A stretch of 64,000 bases of DNA, taken from positions 316,212 through 380,211 of the forward strand of contig CAJJDO010000081.1 of the NCBI GenBank assembly GCA_905183005.1. The letters run 5' to 3'. The stretch comes from Paramecium pentaurelia (lineage: Eukaryota; Ciliophora; Oligohymenophorea; Peniculida; Parameciidae). Of the stretch, positions 50,234-61,600 are shown piece after piece (position 1 is the first letter of the stretch; each line of letters opens with the position of its first letter). The notes below the pieces were generated by a model that was not told the DNA's origin, did no database searches, and saw only the letters and a program-made list of their open reading frames with translations. The position numbers and the translations under genes are program-made.

Positions 50234-51025
50234 TTAAATATTAATTATAATCAAAATAATTATAAATTCCTTTTTATTAATAAATATGAGATATTGAGAG
50301 AGAGTGAGAATATAAGATTGTCTTAATTATGAATAAAATATAATAGATCTTTTAAAAATAATAGATGTCAATCAAAATTGTAAATTACTTAATTAATAAA
50401 AAGATTAAATAAGTATTCATTAAAACTCAAAAGTGTGTATTTTAAGTTGATTTAAGCAATAAATATATAAGAACAATGCTGATAAGTTCACAATTTAAAT
50501 ATCAACAAAATTTGATATACTTTACTAATAACAGGAAATTTTAATAATAATTATATTATAATTTCTAAATTTTGTGGAAATTTCTTCCTCAAAATAAATC
50601 ATGAATTCTGTTAAATTAATTTAATATAAATATTTAGAAAGCATTGTAATTGTTCCTATATGATAAAAAAATTTAGAATGATTACTAAAATATGTTTATT
50701 AAAAACAAATGATATTCAAATGATCACTCAATTTGAATCTTTTATAAATATAAAATATATCTCTAAAGACTATATTTAATTAAATAATAATAAATTAAAT
50801 ATATCTGGAGAACAAAGTAATATTATTATTATAAAAATACCCTTAATAAATTAAGAATCAATTTATTAATATGTTTCAAATAGTAATTATTAATGATAAT
50901 TTCATAAATCTCAAAAGATTAGTAACACTATAAACATTATTATATAAATTAATATTTTAAAATATGATATTATAATTATAATTATAGGAATAAAAGTTCA
51001 TAGAATTAATTTAAATATAAAAATT
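50234..51025. other. intergenic spacer between convergent genes
   Basis: 792 nt, AT-rich. A 78-codon frame on the plus strand (ATG 50660 to TGA 50896, starting MIKKFRMITKICLLKTND) is the only candidate, but its length and composition are within chance expectation, so it is not called. Confidence 0.4.
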
Positions 51026-52936
51026 TCATAAATCTAGACGTTTACCAATTTTTTCTAAAAATTATGTTTCTGTGAGTGTTTGCATTTCTTCATAGAATTA
51101 ATTAAAATCCATATTTATATCTTTAAATTCTAAGTATGGATTCAAACAGATTACAAGAAACCATCCTAATTAGAGTAAATCTTTATATACAGGATCAGAA
51201 TCTTTAGTTTATTTAATAGAAGTTTTAATAACGTCTAAGCCTTCTTGTACAACTGATTGATAGAGTTATTAAAAGAAATTATTTTGATCAAAATTAACAT
51301 CCAATACTTATTTTATTTTGGTTGCTCTTTTGTTATCAGGTTAGGTAAGTTCTTTATCAATTATTTGCTTTTCCTTCTTATAAATTTCTAAATAAAAATC
51401 CTCTGTATGTTTAATATCATTTTTTGTGACAGTTAATATTTTCTTATATTCTTAACTTATTAAGTACCTACCCCAAGTTTCTCTATCAAATTTATCAGGA
51501 TTAGTAGACATTAATTAATCATACATCCTTTTAAGATGTACATTTTAATTTTTGGAGATACAAAAAATTGTTGAATAATATAATTCTTGGGTCAATTTAA
51601 GTATTCCTTAATGTGACATCTTAATTATTTTTTAAATCACATAATTAAAGAAGAAAGCAATATTTCTTTCAAACAAAAAGTAAGTATTATATTTTAACAT
51701 AGCTTTTCTACGTTTTTATTCAGTCTCATATTAATTAATAATTTTTAACCCCTATAAAATAATAAAGTAAAAAAGATACTTTTTCATGATTAATATCATC
51801 TACAGATTGTTTTTCTTCACTTCCTTATGTTAATTAAGGAGTTGATGGTTCTTAAAGTATCTATTCAGGCTAATCTAAATAACCAACAACCAAATTCATT
51901 TCTAAGTATAATTTATTGAGACTTTCAGATCGTGACAATTCATCCTTCTCTTTCATCAACTATTCTAAATTATTCTTTATTTAAGCTTCTTAAATCTGTA
52001 TAATTTCATGATTAAAAATTTATTCCCAAGAATATCTATCCTATAAAATAGTAAATTTCTATATCCTTACTTTCTCTTGTACTACCAACATATGTCTTAA
52101 TAATTGCTTAATTTTATCACTCCTTACTGGAGCATCAGGTATCATTAATACAGTTTTCTTGATATTCTAAAGTAAATTGTATTGATTGTCTCCATCCCAA
52201 GGAGGTTTTCCATAGAGCATTTCAAATAGCATCACTCCCATTGACCAGACATCGCATTTAGAGGAAAACGGTTATCCCTCCAATATTTAAGGTGCCATAT
52301 ATAAGGGAGATCCTACTCTTGAAAAATAAGCAGGATCTATTTGATTAAACTGTTTATTTTACCATTCATTCCAGTGTCAATCACTCTAGCAAATCCAAAA
52401 TCTGTAATTTTAGCTACGCCTTTATGTAACAATATATTAGCAGGTTTGATATCTCTATGTATAATTTTGAGTTAATGAAGTGTTCGGAATCCTTCAACTA
52501 AATGCTTCAGAAAGATGACTGCCTCAACCTAAGAAATTAAAATATATATATAAAATTATTGTACTTCACTTAATCTCCTTCCATATTTTGTTGATAAGTA
52601 TTTCTTTAAATCACCATCATGACAATATTCCAAAAATAGATACAAATAGTGTGGTGTTCTAGCAACATCATACAATTTAACAATATGAGGATTATTGGCC
52701 TATTATAAAATAGATATCTCTCTTTTAATGTGTTCCACCATCTTTGCTGAGTCTTTGATACTCTAAAATCATTATTCTAATTTTCTTACAGCAATTGATA
52801 TTGCTTTAACAGCAACCTATTTAGTTTCATCATTTTTTTTAAATCCCCTATACACAGTACCAAATGCTCCACTTCCCAGCTTTTAATTAACAATAATGTA
52901 TTTATCAATCTATTTAGTAATCCATTCTTCTGCCAT
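51026..52936 (-). CDS. ULK/Atg1-like serine/threonine protein kinase
   Basis: 587 residues; introns on plus coordinates 52763-52789 (27 nt), 52529-52564 (36), 52337-52362 (26), 52041-52070 (30) and 51752-51779 (28). The 36- and 30-nt introns are multiples of three without a stop, called because removal restores SEVEAV and EKDRYSW. The kinase domain fills residues 12-270: GSGAFGTVY, VAVKAIS, IIHRDIKPANILL, ITDFGFAR, GSPLYMAPQIL and CDVWSMGVMLFEMLYGKPPW. The APQIL activation loop and early HRDIKPANILL resemble ULK/Atg1 relatives. The carboxyl 300 residues are helical and Gln-rich, with a MIT-like feel (SFEQLTQ helices) but not identified. Possible role: autophagy or cilium-related signalling (inference). 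Confidence 0.88.
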
Positions 52937-54369
52937 ATTTTTGAATATAAAATAATTGTATTTTTGATCACAATAACGAATTGTGCTGCATAATAAGAAT
53001 TGCTTAATAAATAAATCGTTTAAATTTTTTCAAATCTATTAATCAAATCTCACAAAATGTTCCTATGAAGTCTCATAAAAACTAAAAGACCTCCTATAAA
53101 ACGAATCTAATCATATTCAAAAATGTATAAATAATTATATATTAAAAACAAGTGATAAATTTTAAGCAATGACAAACACATTACAAATTCCAATTATCAT
53201 ATTCATTTCTAATTTTAAAACTGACAAAAAAAAATACTATATTTACATATCAAGAAATGGTACTATTTTCAAATAAATTCAATCAATAATATCAGCCTAC
53301 AAATAAACGTCTTTTCTCATTTAATAAGGTGTGTATTTCTTTCATTATTTGCAAATTCAAAGTAGGAAAATAATAAAAAATCATAAATTATTAAATTTTA
53401 AAGAAATATAATAAATCAATCTTCAAATAAAGACTTGATAAAATTTAACAATCATTTTTATTCATTTGTTTTCAAATAAAAGTGATCAGTAAATTTTGGT
53501 TTTGTTTTTCTCTGTTTAAAATAATGTTTTTTTTTTATTGACAAAAATATGCAAACAAACCGAAACAATAATAATAATAGTTCTTATCAGTTTTTTGTAA
53601 TGATATATTAATTCAATAAAAAAAGAATTGATATAATGATAAATATATAATTAAAACATCAGATTTTACAAGGCTTTCTCAAATAATGATGGATTTTTGA
53701 TTTTATACTATATAATTAATATATAAAATAATATAATATAGTAATCTATAATTATTATAAATGAAAAAATAACAAAACAATAATTACTTAACCAAGTTCT
53801 GTATTTGAATGAGTCTTGAAAGTAAACATTTTAAACTCATTTAATTTATTTAACTCATTTATAATATAAATATATACTTAATATTTGTAATTCATACATT
53901 CTAATAATAAATAAGTATTAATTAATCTAATATTTAGAAATTATTATCAGCCAAATGTTGTATAGTTTAAGATAAATCATATTCTAAAGTTGTATTAAAA
54001 TTTGAGCATTCTTCTTTTAATATAATGATAATGGCAGTTTGTATATAAATTCTATATTTTCTATTAATTTTAGATTCTATTAGGTACATTTATTCTTAGT
54101 ATTAGTATCGAATTTTAATTCATTTAGGGTTAATTTGTTGAGAATGAGATTATTAAATGGAAATATAAAATCTTTAATTTGAAGATAATATATAATATTT
54201 TATTGATTTTTGTAAATTTGAAGAAAATGAATATCAACCAACAATTAAATTATATTTTATTAAATAATATTATCTAAGCAGAATAATTTCACACTTGTCA
54301 TCAAATTGTAATGATAGTAACATAATTGTGTAAAAAATTAATAATATAATTTATCTCTATTCTAAATAT
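52937..54369. other. longest gene-free interval (divergent promoters)
   Basis: 1.43 kb between the divergent kinase and oxysterol-binding protein genes. It contains homopolymer runs (nine or more A or T near 53226 and 53528) and several chance open frames, the longest about 91 codons from 53169 on the plus strand, none with recognisable sequence. No RNA gene was found. Confidence 0.45.
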
Positions 54370-57163
54370 ATGTTTGAAGAATATTATTAGAAGTATCTGA
54401 TATTGGGATCAAATGTCCCTGAAGCTCAAAGACAGAAGTTAAACTTTTTGATATTTTCTATTAAGAATCATGCAAACAATGAAATTGAAATAAATCCTGA
54501 AAATTATCCTGATCTGGAAGTGGATGAAATTTAGGGATTATTTAATTTACCAATCGAGGCTCAAAAGAGTATGTTCTGTTCAGTGTTTAAGAGTTTAGAA
54601 TTGGAGGATGATTCAAAGATTTTAGGAGAATTACATGTAAAAGGAGAGACACTTGGAATTTGGAGAACAAAAAAATTAGAATTGAATTTAACACATAAAA
54701 AACTAATTGTACCTAGAAAAGAAGGTAATGTAGAAATGTAATTATCAAAATATGGAATAATGTGGATAGGTTAAAAGAAGAGTAAAAGTTTGCATTATTG
54801 TTTTATTTTAATTGCACATAATCAAGCAATATATGATCATTATAAGTAATTGATTTTAGGATCAGATGATGAAGAATATGCTAAAAAATGGTTTAATCTT
54901 TTGAGTCCAATTTGTGATACTAAACCAATCTAACCAAGAAGGATGAGTGTTGAATTTGCAAAATAAACAGCCTCCTCTCCTCCTTTGAATAAATCTGATC
55001 AATTGGATTTGAGTAAAAGTGACAATTATAATGAGAGTTGGCTATTCTCTAAACCATCCAATAAAGATATGTAAAAAATATCAGAATAACCAGAATCTCC
55101 AGATAATTAAAAAAAGACTTAATAAGAGACTTTTACTTGTTTCAATTAAGAAGAGAAATAATAATTACATGCATTCACTCCACATAATATAGTAGAAACA
55201 ATACCTAAAGTATCAAATCTTCCTTTATATTTAACTGATATAACTGTGGATAAATTTAGGTAAGGAGAATTTAATAGAGTAGGAAATAATGTTTATAAAA
55301 GTGTATCTAAGAGAGGATTGTACTAAGTATAAGTTATATTAGAACATGATATTGAAGTTGTTAAACATTTTCTGTATGAGGGTTTTGGATTTAATAAATT
55401 TATAGGAGCTGAATGGACAATGTTTGATTATTAGGATTATAAGGTAGTAGAGTAAACTAGAATTTAATCCATATTTGGATATTAGAGAGAAACATAATTA
55501 TATATCATGAGATACAAATCTTCAGATTGTATTATAGAAAAATAACTTAATTCAACAAATCCAATATATTCAATTGCTAAATTATTCAGAAAATCTATTT
55601 AAAAATATTCATTTAATGGAATTTAAAAAAGAAATCAAAATTATTCAAATGATTTAATGACTCAATAAACAATAGTTTAGATTATATGTTAATTAAATGA
55701 TAATGTCTTTTTTGATACTTAAAATATAGCATTTATGGAATAATATCATTGTTTATCAGATCATATTGATTATGTTATTAATTTTAGAGATTTACATTTT
55801 GAATAATAATAATAACTATAAACTACTATGTCTTTATCTAATCATTCTGATGATTTTATAACTGAAAAATTTGATTAATCAATAGATTTAGGAAGTAAGA
55901 TACCTAATAATTTAATGGAACTTTTAGAATTTGTTTAATAGAATAAACACTGGAATGTTTGTTTAAATAATGAATTTCAATTAGAACCTATTGAAGTAGA
56001 ACCAAAATTCCTTAAATCTACATTAGAGGGACATTTCTTATTAAAAAATAATTGGAAAATAGATTAAAATTAAGGTGGTTTATTATATGTTGATTAGGTT
56101 GGATTAAAAGAATAAAAGAAAGTATTTTCATATTTACTGTCTTAAATAGGAACAAATTTAGCTGCTGGAAAGTCTATAATGAGTATAAGTTTACCTGTTT
56201 ATGTCTTTGAAAAATAAAGTAATCTCTAGAGATATGCTAATTCATTAACTTACTTATAATATTTAGATGGGGCAGTATCAAAAGATCATCTATTTCAATT
56301 TAAAAACTTTTTGCCATATGGATATGGTACAGTTATTTTATATTTGAATATGTGGAAGCCATTTAATCCTATACTTGGAGAAACATACTCAGGATTTATT
56401 AATGGCTGTCCTATTTATGCAGAATAAGTATCACATCATCCACCTATTAGTAATTTATTGATTTATGGAAAAGGATATAGGTATAGAATTGTTTTATTAT
56501 ATATATTAGAGTAAATCATCGTTTATGTACTGTAGCAAGTATTTCAGCTAATTCAGTTAGTGGAATTAATTAAGGATATACGAAAGTTTATTTCTATGAA
56601 TCTAAAAATGAACTCATTTTCTTACCTTGTTCTGGACTTTATACAGGTACATTGTATGGTGATAAATTATTCTAAATGGTGGGGAAATTTCATGTTATTA
56701 ATTTGAAACATAGATTAGTTGCTGAAATTAAAATGAATCCTTATCCAGGTTCATTATGGAAAAAAAGGAGAGAACATTTAGATGATTATTTTGAAGGTTT
56801 CATCTATGAAGTGAATGAAGAATTTGTTAGAAGATTTTAAAAAGATGGATATTTGAAATTTAAAGAATTGAAATAAAATGAAATTATAAGGGAAATTTCA
56901 AAAATTAATGGAATATGGCATAAAAATATGTTTATAGATAATTAAGAAATATGGAATATTAATACAGAACCTTATGTATTAGAAGATGAAGAGTATTATT
57001 ATTATTATTAATAATTATTATTAGTCATCCCTTACCATCTGATTCTAATTTTAGAGAAGATTTGATTGCATGGAAGACTGGAAATTTTGATTTAGCTATG
57101 AAAATGAAGACTAAATTAGAAGAAGCATAAAGAGCTGATGCTAAATTAAGAAAAAAGCATTGA
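54370..57163 (+). CDS. oxysterol-binding protein-related protein with PH domain
   Basis: 910 residues; introns 56481-56509 (29 nt) and 56993-57024 (32). Domains in order: an N-terminal helical region, a PH domain at about 90-190 (GELHVKGETLGIWRTKKLELN to EYAKKWFNLL), a Ser/Gln-rich linker, a middle module at about 290-480 (FNRVGNNVYKSVSKRGLYQ, IGAEWTMFDY) with START/VASt-like features, and the ORD lipid-transfer domain from about 590: LPYGYGTVILYLNMWKPFNPILGETY and the signature EQVSHHPPIS, ending YFEGFIYEVNEEF. Splicing the second intron gives the conserved tail PLPSDSNFREDL..WKTGNFD. Role: exchange of sterol or PI4P at membrane contact sites. Its stop is 27 nt from that of the convergent phosphatase gene. 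Confidence 0.93.
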
Positions 57164-57190
57164 ATGAATTTATTGATAAACTTCTAATAC

Positions 57191-58472
57191 TCATAAAAGT
57201 TATTGTGGTTTACCAAATAGATTTTCTAATACTTTATAAGGTCCACGTTAATCTACAAACAAATGTAATTTTAAATTATTTCTATTATATTCTCTTATAT
57301 CAGATGTTCCTATCATGTTTTTCAAATATTTCTCCAATTCTATTAATTCTCTATCCTCTTTATTATCATAGAATGGAAGTATTGGTATTCCATTGTCTAT
57401 TTACCATGCATAAGAATATGAGGCATTGTCAATCAAAGCAACTTAACTTAATTATCTATTTGTATTATCACAAAATATTCTTAAATCTTTAGTATATAAG
57501 GAAGTATTAGTTTAAGTACAACTTTCTCTAAATAATCGATGACTTATAATGGTAGAATCAGGGTCTAAATGATTGCAAACCTAATCAAATATTCTTATTA
57601 CCTTTTCTGCATAACAACTATGTGAGGCAGTAAAGACTATTATTTCAAAATAGTTTGATAGATTTTTTAACATTTCTTTTGCATATGGTCTTACATTAAT
57701 TCCTGCTTTTACTATTTGATGTTTAGAGACATTGATTTCTAAAATTACATCACAAGGAATAGAGGGTGTTTCATTACAATGAACCAATGTTTCATCTAAA
57801 TCAAAAAACAAAGTGAGTTATCCTTATTTTGTTATGATGTAATATACTTTAATGTTTTTTTGGTAATTTATGAGACCTATTATAGTCATTATTATTTTGA
57901 GGTTAAAATCTACAATTTAATCCTTAATAAGTTTAATGAAAATGTTCACGATACATGCGAGAGAAATAATCAGAACCATTAGCATCAAAAGCCCTTTATA
58001 GTTTACTTAGATAATAGATTTCATTTCTTTTATTTTAACTTTATGATCTAGGTTTTTATGAAGGACTTGCTATACGAAATGATTATAATCGAGATTAAGG
58101 AGTGAGTGAATATGGTTTGATTTAAGTAGGCATATCAGTTTTTGGATCAATGGCAATTACTTTTTTTTTTAATGGTGATGAAATCAATTTAGTTTCAACT
58201 TTAGTAACAAATTTATTCAACATAGAATCATTATCCATTGATTTTTAATTTCTTTTCTCTTTTATTTTGTTTTTCAATGTATCATTATTTAATAATTGTG
58301 CTTATCCATAATCTGGTGCTTTCATATTAGCTAAACTAAGAAAAAATCCACCTGGTTAATCAGAGTTCTTGCTTGAAGATGGATACATTTTATTCTTCTT
58401 TAAATCTATTATCTAAGAATTTGCAATGCGATCATGTCTTGAAAACTTAGATCCATTCCTAGATAAACTCAT
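57191..58472 (-). CDS. FCP1/SCP-type (NIF) protein phosphatase
   Basis: 411 residues; introns on plus coordinates 57823-57847 (25 nt) and 57581-57601 (21). The 21-nt intron contains no stop, but its removal gives ASHSCYAEKVCNHLDPDS, the family sequence. The N-terminal 200 residues are polar and disordered, with MSLSRNGSKFSRHDR at the start. The catalytic domain begins LFFDLDETLVHC (DxDxT/V motif, nucleophile Asp), continues VRPYAKEML, IIVFTASH and IISHRLFRESC, and ends VALIDNASYSYAWQIDNGIPILPF. No BRCT domain follows, so it is nearer to small CTD phosphatases/Dullard than FCP1 itself. Role: Ser/Thr phosphatase, possibly on RNA polymerase II CTD or lipin-like targets (family knowledge). Confidence 0.92.
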
Positions 58473-58833
58473 TGAAATTATATATTTTAAATATATTATT
58501 CCAATTAAATTCTTCATTCATTATAATATAGTAATAAAATAATAAAGTAAATTTCAAATAAGCATAATATCCCTCTTAGTTCCATTAGCATTTTTGTAAT
58601 GAGAATAATAATATAATATAAAAAAAATTATCATTTTATGAAACATGTTCTTTTTGTAAATCATATTAAAAAATGTAATTAGAAATTACGCATAAATTTA
58701 TTCATTGCATATTAAATGATATTTTAAGTATGTTGATCTTGAATATTAAATTCTGAATTTTTAAGAGTTGATTTATGTTTGTGTATTCGAATTTAGTATC
58801 AATTAAAATTATCTAAATTGAAAATATTAAACA
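58473..58833. other. divergent intergenic spacer
   Basis: 361 nt, AT-rich, between the phosphatase and MORN protein genes. Nothing further seen. Confidence 0.5.
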
Positions 58834-59799
58834 ATGGGTTGTGTATCAAGTAAAGATTAGCCACAATAACAATTCAATATCAAATTACCAGATTCAAGTA
58901 CATTGCTATTACATTAATTTAGTCAATCAAACAACACTTTAGACAGATTTAGATTTATCTGACTCTTAAGATTATTATTTACAAATTGGAATGAACTTAA
59001 GCAGTATAGGAGAGCTACATCCTAAAGTTTAACTAGTGCATTAAGAATTGGGAGATTTATTCCCAAATCTATAGGGCCAGTATATCATGATGCCGGATCA
59101 AAGTATATTTTTTGGATAAACACTAAATGGAAAGAGAAATGGTTAAGGAAAATAGCACTGGTAGAAAGAAGGAAACTTTTTAGAAGGGTAAAATCTATAT
59201 TCTAATATTTAAAGAACTTGGATCGATAATCAACTAAATGGAAGAGCTAGGATGATTTATCCAAATGGGGATTAGTATTATAAACAATTTATATTTGTTT
59301 AGTTTTGATGGGAATTTTGTCAATAATGTAGCTAATGGTATAGGCAAATTTGTGAATTCTCGTAAAGAAGTGAGAGGATTTTGGCTTAATAATAAATTGA
59401 TTGGAGAAGGTACAGAAATAAGAAAAAATGGAACAATTTATGTGGGACAATTTTAAGATGGCAAAATTCATGGTTAAGGTAAATTTGAATTTGCTAATGG
59501 GTGTGTATATAAGGGGAATGTGTATAAGGGAAAGATGCATGGCAATGGAGAACTTATTTTTAATGACAATACTAGATATGTTGGTGAATTTAGAAACAAT
59601 TGCATATAAGGAAGTGGAATTTATGAAGCCAGTATTCCTATTTAAGGTTGGGTAAGAATTAAAATTTAAATTTAAGTTTCATTCAAAATATGAACATTAA
59701 ACTATGTTTCTGTATTTTTTCAGATAAGAAACACCAGTCTTAATTGATAACCAAGATTGTGCTCTAATTTAAAAATAATTAAGTACATTTTTTGATTGA
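58834..59799 (+). CDS. MORN-repeat protein, probably N-myristoylated
   Basis: 295 residues; introns 58898-58922 (25 nt), 59275-59302 (28) and 59652-59676 (25). It begins MGCVSSKDQ: Gly2 for myristoylation and Cys3 for palmitoylation. From about residue 95 MORN repeats follow: FFGQTLNGKRNGQGKQ, ARMIYPNGDYFDGNF, VNSRKEVRGFWL, IYVGQFQDGKIHGQGKFEF, VYKGNVYKGKMHGNGELIF and RYVGEFRNNCIQGSG: the G-x-x-x-G-x-G pattern. Role inferred: membrane-attached scaffold in the cortex or near lipids. Exons 3-4 and part of intron 2 are duplicated downstream (see repeat). The carboxyl end (TPVLIDNQDCALIQ) depends on the last intron. Confidence 0.88.
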
Positions 59800-60422
59800 A
59801 TAATATACTTTTCTTTATTTATTAAATTAATACTTTCTTTATTCAAGTATTTATATGTATATGATTAGATAACAACATCATATTAATTAATGAAACTATT
59901 TAAACTTTCTTTCTATTTAATTTTTAATTGACTGATATTAATTAAATTGCATTTGATAATATATAATTTAGAATAACAAAAAGTATTTTTGATATAATTG
60001 TGCTGAGTAACAAAACATTAATGTTCTTTTACAAAGGTATTTCAACTATTTAAGGATGGAAATGAATTAAAAGAAATTACATATAATATTATTAAATTTG
60101 TTACTTTTTAATATGTAAAATAATAAATAAGTATAAAATATTAATATAAATATATATTCAATAATAATTCATAAAATCTTGAATAATATTTTGTAAATTC
60201 TAATCATTAACAATATTTTTTTAGAAACAAAAGATGATAATGTTTTTATTATGAATGAACAATAATTGTTAATAATGTCAATTAATAAAGCATTAAAATA
60301 TATGTTAATGAAGCTTAAAATTTAAATTTAAAAAGATGGTTGAATTATATTTAAAAATAATATATTTTTTATTATTACCTATAATAAGAAATTCAAATAT
60401 AAGAATAAACTTTATAAAATAT
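59278..60422 (+). repeat. 1.14-kb direct duplication, copy 1
   Basis: From inside intron 2 of the MORN gene, through its last exons and the 3' spacer, up to the base before an N at 60423. It is identical by eye to 60424-61566 except for a 2-nt indel (attatattta here, attattta in copy 2, near 60345). See findings: likely an unmerged contig overlap. Confidence 0.95.
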
Positions 60423-60423
60423 N
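60423..60423. other. ambiguous base N, probable scaffold join
   Basis: The only N in the window sits exactly between the two copies of the duplicated segment. Sequence to its left ends where copy 1 ends, and sequence to its right begins copy 2. Confidence 0.85.
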
Positions 60424-61566
60424 TTATAAACAATTTATATTTGTTTAGTTTTGATGGGAATTTTGTCAATAATGTAGCTAATGGTATAGGCAAATTTGTG
60501 AATTCTCGTAAAGAAGTGAGAGGATTTTGGCTTAATAATAAATTGATTGGAGAAGGTACAGAAATAAGAAAAAATGGAACAATTTATGTGGGACAATTTT
60601 AAGATGGCAAAATTCATGGTTAAGGTAAATTTGAATTTGCTAATGGGTGTGTATATAAGGGGAATGTGTATAAGGGAAAGATGCATGGCAATGGAGAACT
60701 TATTTTTAATGACAATACTAGATATGTTGGTGAATTTAGAAACAATTGCATATAAGGAAGTGGAATTTATGAAGCCAGTATTCCTATTTAAGGTTGGGTA
60801 AGAATTAAAATTTAAATTTAAGTTTCATTCAAAATATGAACATTAAACTATGTTTCTGTATTTTTTCAGATAAGAAACACCAGTCTTAATTGATAACCAA
60901 GATTGTGCTCTAATTTAAAAATAATTAAGTACATTTTTTGATTGAATAATATACTTTTCTTTATTTATTAAATTAATACTTTCTTTATTCAAGTATTTAT
61001 ATGTATATGATTAGATAACAACATCATATTAATTAATGAAACTATTTAAACTTTCTTTCTATTTAATTTTTAATTGACTGATATTAATTAAATTGCATTT
61101 GATAATATATAATTTAGAATAACAAAAAGTATTTTTGATATAATTGTGCTGAGTAACAAAACATTAATGTTCTTTTACAAAGGTATTTCAACTATTTAAG
61201 GATGGAAATGAATTAAAAGAAATTACATATAATATTATTAAATTTGTTACTTTTTAATATGTAAAATAATAAATAAGTATAAAATATTAATATAAATATA
61301 TATTCAATAATAATTCATAAAATCTTGAATAATATTTTGTAAATTCTAATCATTAACAATATTTTTTTAGAAACAAAAGATGATAATGTTTTTATTATGA
61401 ATGAACAATAATTGTTAATAATGTCAATTAATAAAGCATTAAAATATATGTTAATGAAGCTTAAAATTTAAATTTAAAAAGATGGTTGAATTATTTAAAA
61501 ATAATATATTTTTTATTATTACCTATAATAAGAAATTCAAATATAAGAATAAACTTTATAAAATAT
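60424..61566 (+). repeat. 1.14-kb direct duplication, copy 2
   Basis: Repeats 59278-60422 at an offset of 1,146 nt. It contains MORN exon 3 (60449-60797), intron 3 (60798-60822) and exon 4 (60823-60945), but no exons 1-2 and no start. It is followed by the same 3' spacer, then the gene at 61601. Confidence 0.95.
60449..60945 (+). pseudogene. 5'-truncated copy of the MORN gene
   Basis: Exons 3 and 4 of the MORN gene repeated without the first half. Identical coding sequence, intact splice sites, same TGA. It has no independent promoter or start; most likely it is an assembly artefact rather than a pseudogene. Confidence 0.8.
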
Positions 61567-61600
61567 ATTAATTATATAAAGTTTTACACACTCTATTCTT
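60946..61600. other. intergenic spacer (mostly within copy 2 of duplication)
   Basis: 655 nt, of which the part up to 61566 repeats 59800-60422. Nothing coding is seen. Confidence 0.55.

Noticed and set aside
50660..50896. 78-codon plus-strand frame
   Set aside because: Short, low complexity, no motif; kept only as a note in the spacer entry.
53169..53444. 91-codon plus-strand frame in the long spacer
   Set aside because: With TGA as sole stop and this base composition such lengths are expected by chance; no recognisable sequence.
57160..57492. 110-codon plus-strand frame
   Set aside because: Antisense to the carboxyl part of the FCP1/SCP-type phosphatase gene; no domain, and no fit to ciliate code gene ends.
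60449..60945. A second functional MORN gene
   Set aside because: It lacks the first exons and promoter, and lies in an apparent assembly duplication next to an N.
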